Assembly: GCA_018816205.1 (NCBI GenBank)
Contig: JAHIWJ010000086.1
Span: forward strand, 1-7,171
Reading direction: 5' to 3'
Length of the DNA stretch: 7,171 nt
From: Nanobdellota archaeon
GTDB lineage: Archaea; Nanobdellota; Nanobdellia; Pacearchaeales; GW2011-AR1
How positions within the stretch are numbered: position 1 is the first letter of the stretch; each line of letters starts with the position of its first letter. The notes beneath the pieces are model-generated. The model saw nothing but the letters and a program-made list of their open reading frames with translations, ran no database searches and was not told the origin of the DNA. Both the position numbers and the translations under genes were made by a program. Shown here piece by piece: positions 3,693 to 7,171 of this stretch.

Positions 3693-5693
3693 GTGATAGA
3701 CTTGTTTGATAAAAGGGGTGAAGCGCAGATGCCTGAGCTGCCGCAGTTGCCTTCTTTGCCGAAGCAGAGTGATAGTGAGACTGTAAGGGAGGTGAAGAGC
3801 GCAGTGGCTAAGGGATTTCATCACGGTTTATCTAAGAAAAGTAAGAAGGTTAGGTTGAAAAAAGATTCAAAACGTTCTCATCGTGGTCATGAGAAAAAGA
3901 AAAAGGTGAAAGTTTCTAAGGGGCGTTCTGTTAGTCATTTATTGCATCATCCTATGAAGGCGGTTGTCAAGGAAGTTGACTCTGGGAAAAAGAAGAACGT
4001 GACGCAGAAGTATCGTCTTGATGTTGATGGTGCATATGCGAATGTTGAAATCGTGAAGGATGAAGAGGGTTTGACTTACACTCTTTCGATTCCTGAAGTC
4101 AGCCCGGTAACTTCAATTTTTTTGGATGAGATTAGAAATGAGCTTATTAGCGCGACTACAGTGAGCATGAAGGAGCTGACAGATTCGACTTTGTTTTACA
4201 GGATAAAAAAGAGATTTATAGGTGATGCACGGAGGATGCTGCAGGAGAAGCTGCCGCACACTCAAAAACCTGTCGAGGATTTTCTTGTTGGGACTTTGAT
4301 GCAGGAAATGCTGGGGCTGGGGAAGATAGAATATTTGATTGCGGATCCAAATTTGGAGGAAATTGTTATTCCGTCGGCAAAGGAGCCAATTAGGGTTTAT
4401 TTCAAGAAGTTCGGCTGGCTGATTACTAACATCAAAGTTGAGAGAGAAGAGGAGATTGTTAATTATTCGAATATTATTGCGCGTAGAATTGGCAGGCAGA
4501 TTACTGTTTTGAATCCTTTGCTTGATGCGCACCTTGTTACTGGAGACAGAATTAATGCGGTGCTTTACCCAGTTAGTACGAAAGGAAATACCATCACGAT
4601 TAGGAAGTTCGCACGAGATCCGTTTACGATGATTGACATGATTACGAATGAAACGTGCAGTTTGGATGTTGCGGCGTTGCTGTGGCTGGCTATTGAGTAT
4701 GAGATGAATGTTTTGATTTCAGGCGGAACTGGAAGCGGCAAGACTTCTTTCTTGAACGCTTGCATGCCGTTCATTCCGCCGAACCAGAGAATTATCAGCA
4801 TCGAGGACACTCGGGAGCTGATGCTGCCTGAGTTTTTGTATTGGGCTCCGCTTGTCACAAGGACGGCTAATCCGGAGGGGAAGGGTGCTGTTACAATGCT
4901 GGATCTGCTTGTTAACAGTCTGAGAATGAGGCCGGACAGGATTGTTTTGGGAGAGATGAGAAAACAGCAGGAGGCAATGGTTCTATTTGAGGCGATGCAT
5001 ACGGGGCATAGTGTCTATTCCACGGTACACGCTGACTCAGCTCCAGAGACTATCTCTAGGTTGGTGAATCCTCCGTTGAGTGTTCCGCCCAATCTTTTGA
5101 AGTCCGTAAATTTGAATGTTGTTATGTTCCGGGACAGGAAAAAGAATCGCAGGAGGGTTTTGCAGGTTGCGGAGTTCGAGACGGACAAGATGGGCGCAAG
5201 GGCAAATATTCTTTATCGACTGGCTGCGGACAGAGATGAGATTGTGAAACATTCCGAGAGTTCGAGGTTTTTCGAGGAGATGACGAGAAACACCGGAATG
5301 TCGGACAGCGAGCTTGACGCGTCGCTGAAAGAGAAGAAGCAGATTTTGCAATGGATGATTGATAATAAACTTAGGAATCTTGAGGAGATGGGGAAGGTAA
5401 CGAATCTTTATTATCGGAACAGAGAGCTTTTGATGAAAGCTATTCGGGAAAATAACGCGCATTTGATTATGAAGAAGACAGTTAAAAAAGAGTCGAATCT
5501 GAATAAAGTTATTGCAATTGAGCGGGAGGATAAGATGGTTTTGGAGGGTCATAAGAAAGAGATGCCGAAGAAAAAAGAGGGAGTTGAGCTAAAGCCTTTG
5601 GAGCAGAGGCCGGAGATTAAGAAGCTTGATGAGCAAAAAGCTGTTGATAAGGTGTTAGGTTCAAAGTCGGATCAAAAACCTGTGTGGAAGTAA
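3693..5693 (+). CDS. Type II/IV secretion system ATPase (GspE/FlaI/TadA family)
   Basis: This is the assembly motor: a hexameric ATPase at the cytoplasmic face that drives pilin insertion through the TadC/FlaJ-type platform. The 666-residue product shows all the family motifs: Walker A GGTGSGKT (344-351), Asp box with IEDTRE (370-375), Walker B region RPDRIVLGEMR (413-423) with E421, and His box MHTGHSVYSTVHAD (435-448). The N-terminal half before Walker A (about 106-300) matches the FlaI-like N-domain, with DRINAVLYP at 285-293. It is longer than common TadA or FlaI proteins (roughly 450-550): residues 1-105 are disordered-looking with a strongly basic block (48-76), and about 545-666 is a charged, Lys/Glu-rich helical tail. 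The GTG start at 3693 has a strong Shine-Dalgarno, but an in-frame ATG at 3729 also has one. The next gene starts one base after its stop, so the platform genes are in the same operon. Confidence 0.95.
   Translation: MIDLFDKRGEAQMPELPQLPSLPKQSDSETVREVKSAVAKGFHHGLSKKSKKVRLKKDSKRSHRGHEKKKKVKVSKGRSVSHLLHHPMKAVVKEVDSGKKKNVTQKYRLDVDGAYANVEIVKDEEGLTYTLSIPEVSPVTSIFLDEIRNELISATTVSMKELTDSTLFYRIKKRFIGDARRMLQEKLPHTQKPVEDFLVGTLMQEMLGLGKIEYLIADPNLEEIVIPSAKEPIRVYFKKFGWLITNIKVEREEEIVNYSNIIARRIGRQITVLNPLLDAHLVTGDRINAVLYPVSTKGNTITIRKFARDPFTMIDMITNETCSLDVAALLWLAIEYEMNVLISGGTGSGKTSFLNACMPFIPPNQRIISIEDTRELMLPEFLYWAPLVTRTANPEGKGAVTMLDLLVNSLRMRPDRIVLGEMRKQQEAMVLFEAMHTGHSVYSTVHADSAPETISRLVNPPLSVPPNLLKSVNLNVVMFRDRKKNRRRVLQVAEFETDKMGARANILYRLAADRDEIVKHSESSRFFEEMTRNTGMSDSELDASLKEKKQILQWMIDNKLRNLEEMGKVTNLYYRNRELLMKAIRENNAHLIMKKTVKKESNLNKVIAIEREDKMVLEGHKKEMPKKKEGVELKPLEQRPEIKKLDEQKAVDKVLGSKSDQKPVWK
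3715..3721 (+). promoter_or_regulatory. Second Shine-Dalgarno-like site, before in-frame ATG
   Basis: GGGGTGA lies 7 nt before the in-frame ATG at 3729 (codon 13 of the ATPase). It could allow a second, 12-residue-shorter product beginning MPELPQLP. Confidence 0.4.
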
Positions 5694-5694
5694 A

Positions 5695-6630
5695 ATGAAA
5701 AGAAGTCAGAGTTCTCAGTCCTTTTGGACGAAAAAGAAGCCCAAGAAGGTTCAGTTTAGGGTGCCCTTTTCTTTTTCTCCGATTGACAAGCTGAAGAAAC
5801 GCTCAGTGATTTTCAGGAGGTTTGTCAGATACAGGAGAGATACGGCGCTTTCAAGCCATTTAAGAAATTCTGGAGTCCCGATAACAAGGGAGGAATATCT
5901 TTCTATTTGTTATGGGGGATTCATTACTTCGTCCCTTTTACTTTTTGTTTTAGCCTCGACATTTTTGATTATGTTGAGGATTGAGCGGGCTTTGGTGCTT
6001 TCTCTTGGTCTTGCTATTTTATTCGGGGGCTTTGTTTATTTCAGCAGAGTTATGTACCCTCAAGTTTACAACAATCGAAAGCAGAGAAACATCGAAAGAA
6101 ATTTGATACCGGCACTGCAGGACATGCTTGTGCAGCTGCATTCGGGAGTGCCCTTGTTTACTATTTTGATAAATCTGTCTTTGGCAGACTACGAGGAGTT
6201 GAGCGAGCAGTTCAAGAAGGCGGTTAAGGGAATAAATGCTGGAAGGCCGCAGGTGGAGGTTTTGGAAGACCTTGGGAAGGACAATCCGTCGGAGTTCTTT
6301 AGGAAGACGCTTTGGCAGTTAAGCAATGGCATGAGGGCGGGGAGCGATATTTCAATTGTAATCCAGGACAGTATTCACTCTTTGAGCGAAGAACAGTTTA
6401 TCCAGATCCAGGAGTATGGGAATAAACTGAATCCAGTGATTATGTTTTACATGTTGTCTTCAGTGATTCTTCCGGCGCTGGCGATTACTTTTCTTACGAT
6501 AATTACCTCGATGATTGGTCTTTCAGGGAAGACAACTCAAATGATGTTTCTTGGATTATTTGTTGCAGTGTTAGTCCTTCAGGTAATGTTTCTGGGGGTT
6601 ATTAAATCGGTGAGGCCGAGTTTGTTGTAA
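5695..6630 (+). CDS. Type II secretion system F / TadC-family membrane platform protein 1
   Basis: The 311-residue protein is an inner-membrane platform component on which the ATPase acts. It has a basic cytoplasmic N-terminus (1-72), TM helices at about 73-94 and 98-117, a cytoplasmic helical T2SSF domain (about 130-245), and two further TM helices at about 247-272 and 282-303. In the T2SSF domain the segment IPALQDMLVQLHSGVPLFTIL (split across 138-158) has the typical P-x-x-x-x-x-L-x-x-x-x-x-x-G-x-x-x-x-x-x-L pattern, and a loop with NGMRAGSDIS (211-220) repeats the family's R-x-G-x-x-I/L turn. FlaJ of archaella is about twice this length with two such domains in one chain; here the next gene supplies the other domain. 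Start ATG is one base after the ATPase stop, with only a weak GGAAG ahead, so translation probably depends on coupling. Confidence 0.9.
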   Translation: MKRSQSSQSFWTKKKPKKVQFRVPFSFSPIDKLKKRSVIFRRFVRYRRDTALSSHLRNSGVPITREEYLSICYGGFITSSLLLFVLASTFLIMLRIERALVLSLGLAILFGGFVYFSRVMYPQVYNNRKQRNIERNLIPALQDMLVQLHSGVPLFTILINLSLADYEELSEQFKKAVKGINAGRPQVEVLEDLGKDNPSEFFRKTLWQLSNGMRAGSDISIVIQDSIHSLSEEQFIQIQEYGNKLNPVIMFYMLSSVILPALAITFLTIITSMIGLSGKTTQMMFLGLFVAVLVLQVMFLGVIKSVRPSLL

Positions 6631-7171
6631 TGGCTGGCGCGAATATTTTTAAGAAGGAGAAGGCAGATGTTACGAAAAAGGCATCTGAAGAAAGAAAGCC
6701 GTCTGAGAAGCCGGATTCTAAACGCGAAGGCTTTAAGGAGCCGAAGGCAATTCAACAGAGTCAGAGCGATTTAAGCAAGGTTTCTAAAGTGAAGAAGATT
6801 GCTAGGAAAGATGCTGGTCCACTTAGGTCTTTTATTCGATTTTTGATGATTTTGCTTTTGCTTTCTGCTTTATATTATTTTATTACGAAGAATGCCACGA
6901 ACGCCTTTGTGATTTTTTCTGGCGCTATTTTGTTGTTTAGCGCTTATCTCGTGATGCGGAAGAGATTGAAGAGGCATTATGAAATAAAGAAGATGGAGGA
7001 GGTTTTTCCGGATTTTATTTCGTTGATGTCTTCGAATCTTAGAGCGGGCATGACGGTTGACCGGGCGCTGGTGTTGAGTGCTCGAAAGGAGTTTGCACCA
7101 CTCGATGCTGAAATTATGAAGGTCGGGAAGGATATTTTGACAGCTAGGGAGATTAATGTAGCTTTGTATGA
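6630..7171 (+). CDS. Type II secretion system F / TadC-family membrane platform protein 2, partial
   Basis: The ATG overlaps the previous TAA by one base (TAATG), a classic coupled start; 180 codons are visible before the window ends. The N-terminus (1-66) is highly charged, mostly Lys/Glu, and looks disordered. Two TM helices follow at about 67-84 and 91-109, then a basic turn and the start of a T2SSF domain from about 118: EEVFPDFISLMSSNLRAGM (122-140) and TVDRAL, which is the conserved P-D-F/x-x-x-L-x-x-x-L-R-A-G-x-x-x-x-x-A-L signature. With the preceding gene it would form the split equivalent of FlaJ or a TadB/TadC pair. The missing C-terminus should hold the rest of the domain and two more TM helices. 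Confidence 0.88.
   Translation, partial: MAGANIFKKEKADVTKKASEERKPSEKPDSKREGFKEPKAIQQSQSDLSKVSKVKKIARKDAGPLRSFIRFLMILLLLSALYYFITKNATNAFVIFSGAILLFSAYLVMRKRLKRHYEIKKMEEVFPDFISLMSSNLRAGMTVDRALVLSARKEFAPLDAEIMKVGKDILTAREINVALY

Noticed and set aside
3435..3824. Minus-strand open frame opposite the winged-helix and ATPase genes
   Set aside because: Its Leu/Arg/Phe-rich translation is the reverse of acidic and basic coding stretches; it spans two real genes and has no start signals.
4113..4532. Minus-strand open frame within the ATPase gene
   Set aside because: It is antisense to the conserved N-domain of the ATPase and its product has no recognisable features.
4565..4858. Minus-strand open frame across the Walker A region
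   Set aside because: It is the complement of conserved catalytic codons, with no supporting promoter.
5037..5552. Long minus-strand open frame (171 codons) in the ATPase gene
   Set aside because: Length arises from the codon bias of the sense gene; the translation is rich in Leu, Asn, His and Pro without domain signs.
6609..6615. GGTGAGG as a Shine-Dalgarno for the second platform protein
   Set aside because: It is about 14-16 nt before the ATG, too far for normal use; the TAATG overlap explains translation better.

Overview
The window looks archaeal, most likely from a small-genome DPANN-type lineage (Woesearchaeota or Pacearchaeota-like). This is an inference from four things: AT-rich, densely packed genes; TATA-type promoters about 25 bp upstream of start codons with no leader; a GGGGTGAT Shine-Dalgarno at an internal operon gene; and two prepilins with archaeal class III signal peptides beside a FlaI/GspE-type ATPase and TadC/FlaJ-type membrane proteins. 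No rRNA, tRNA, CRISPR array or insertion sequence was seen, and no stretch over 300 bases lacks a gene.

Left part (1-1747, all on the minus strand): a two-gene HEPN/nucleotidyltransferase module. The HEPN-like gene comes first and overlaps an MNT-type nucleotidyltransferase by 11 bp; the latter runs off the left edge. The promoter of the module sits among three copies of a [A/G]TTAC-N4-GTAAT inverted repeat, a strong candidate operator. Upstream lies a TPR-repeat protein gene with its own apparently leaderless promoter.

Middle (1822-2202, plus strand): a 126-residue protein that seems to match the C-terminal helper region of archaeal PD-(D/E)XK nuclease proteins, without the nuclease domain. 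It is divergent from the TPR gene and convergent with the pilin genes, with only 3 bp between stop codons.

Right part (2206-7171): a type IV pilus-like (archaeal T4P/Tad-type) locus. Two small class III prepilin-like genes run on the minus strand. Diverging from them across a 51-bp gap is a plus-strand operon: a two-TM protein with a cytoplasmic winged-helix-like domain and an acidic tail, a 666-residue secretion ATPase, and two adjacent T2SSF/TadC membrane proteins, the second cut by the window end. The likely mechanism is that a prepilin peptidase (not in the window) processes the pilins, the two TadC proteins form the inner-membrane platform, and the hexameric ATPase drives filament assembly. 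The role of the membrane winged-helix protein is unknown. No archaellum accessory genes (flaF, flaG, flaH) are visible, so an adhesive or secretory pilus is more likely than an archaellum.
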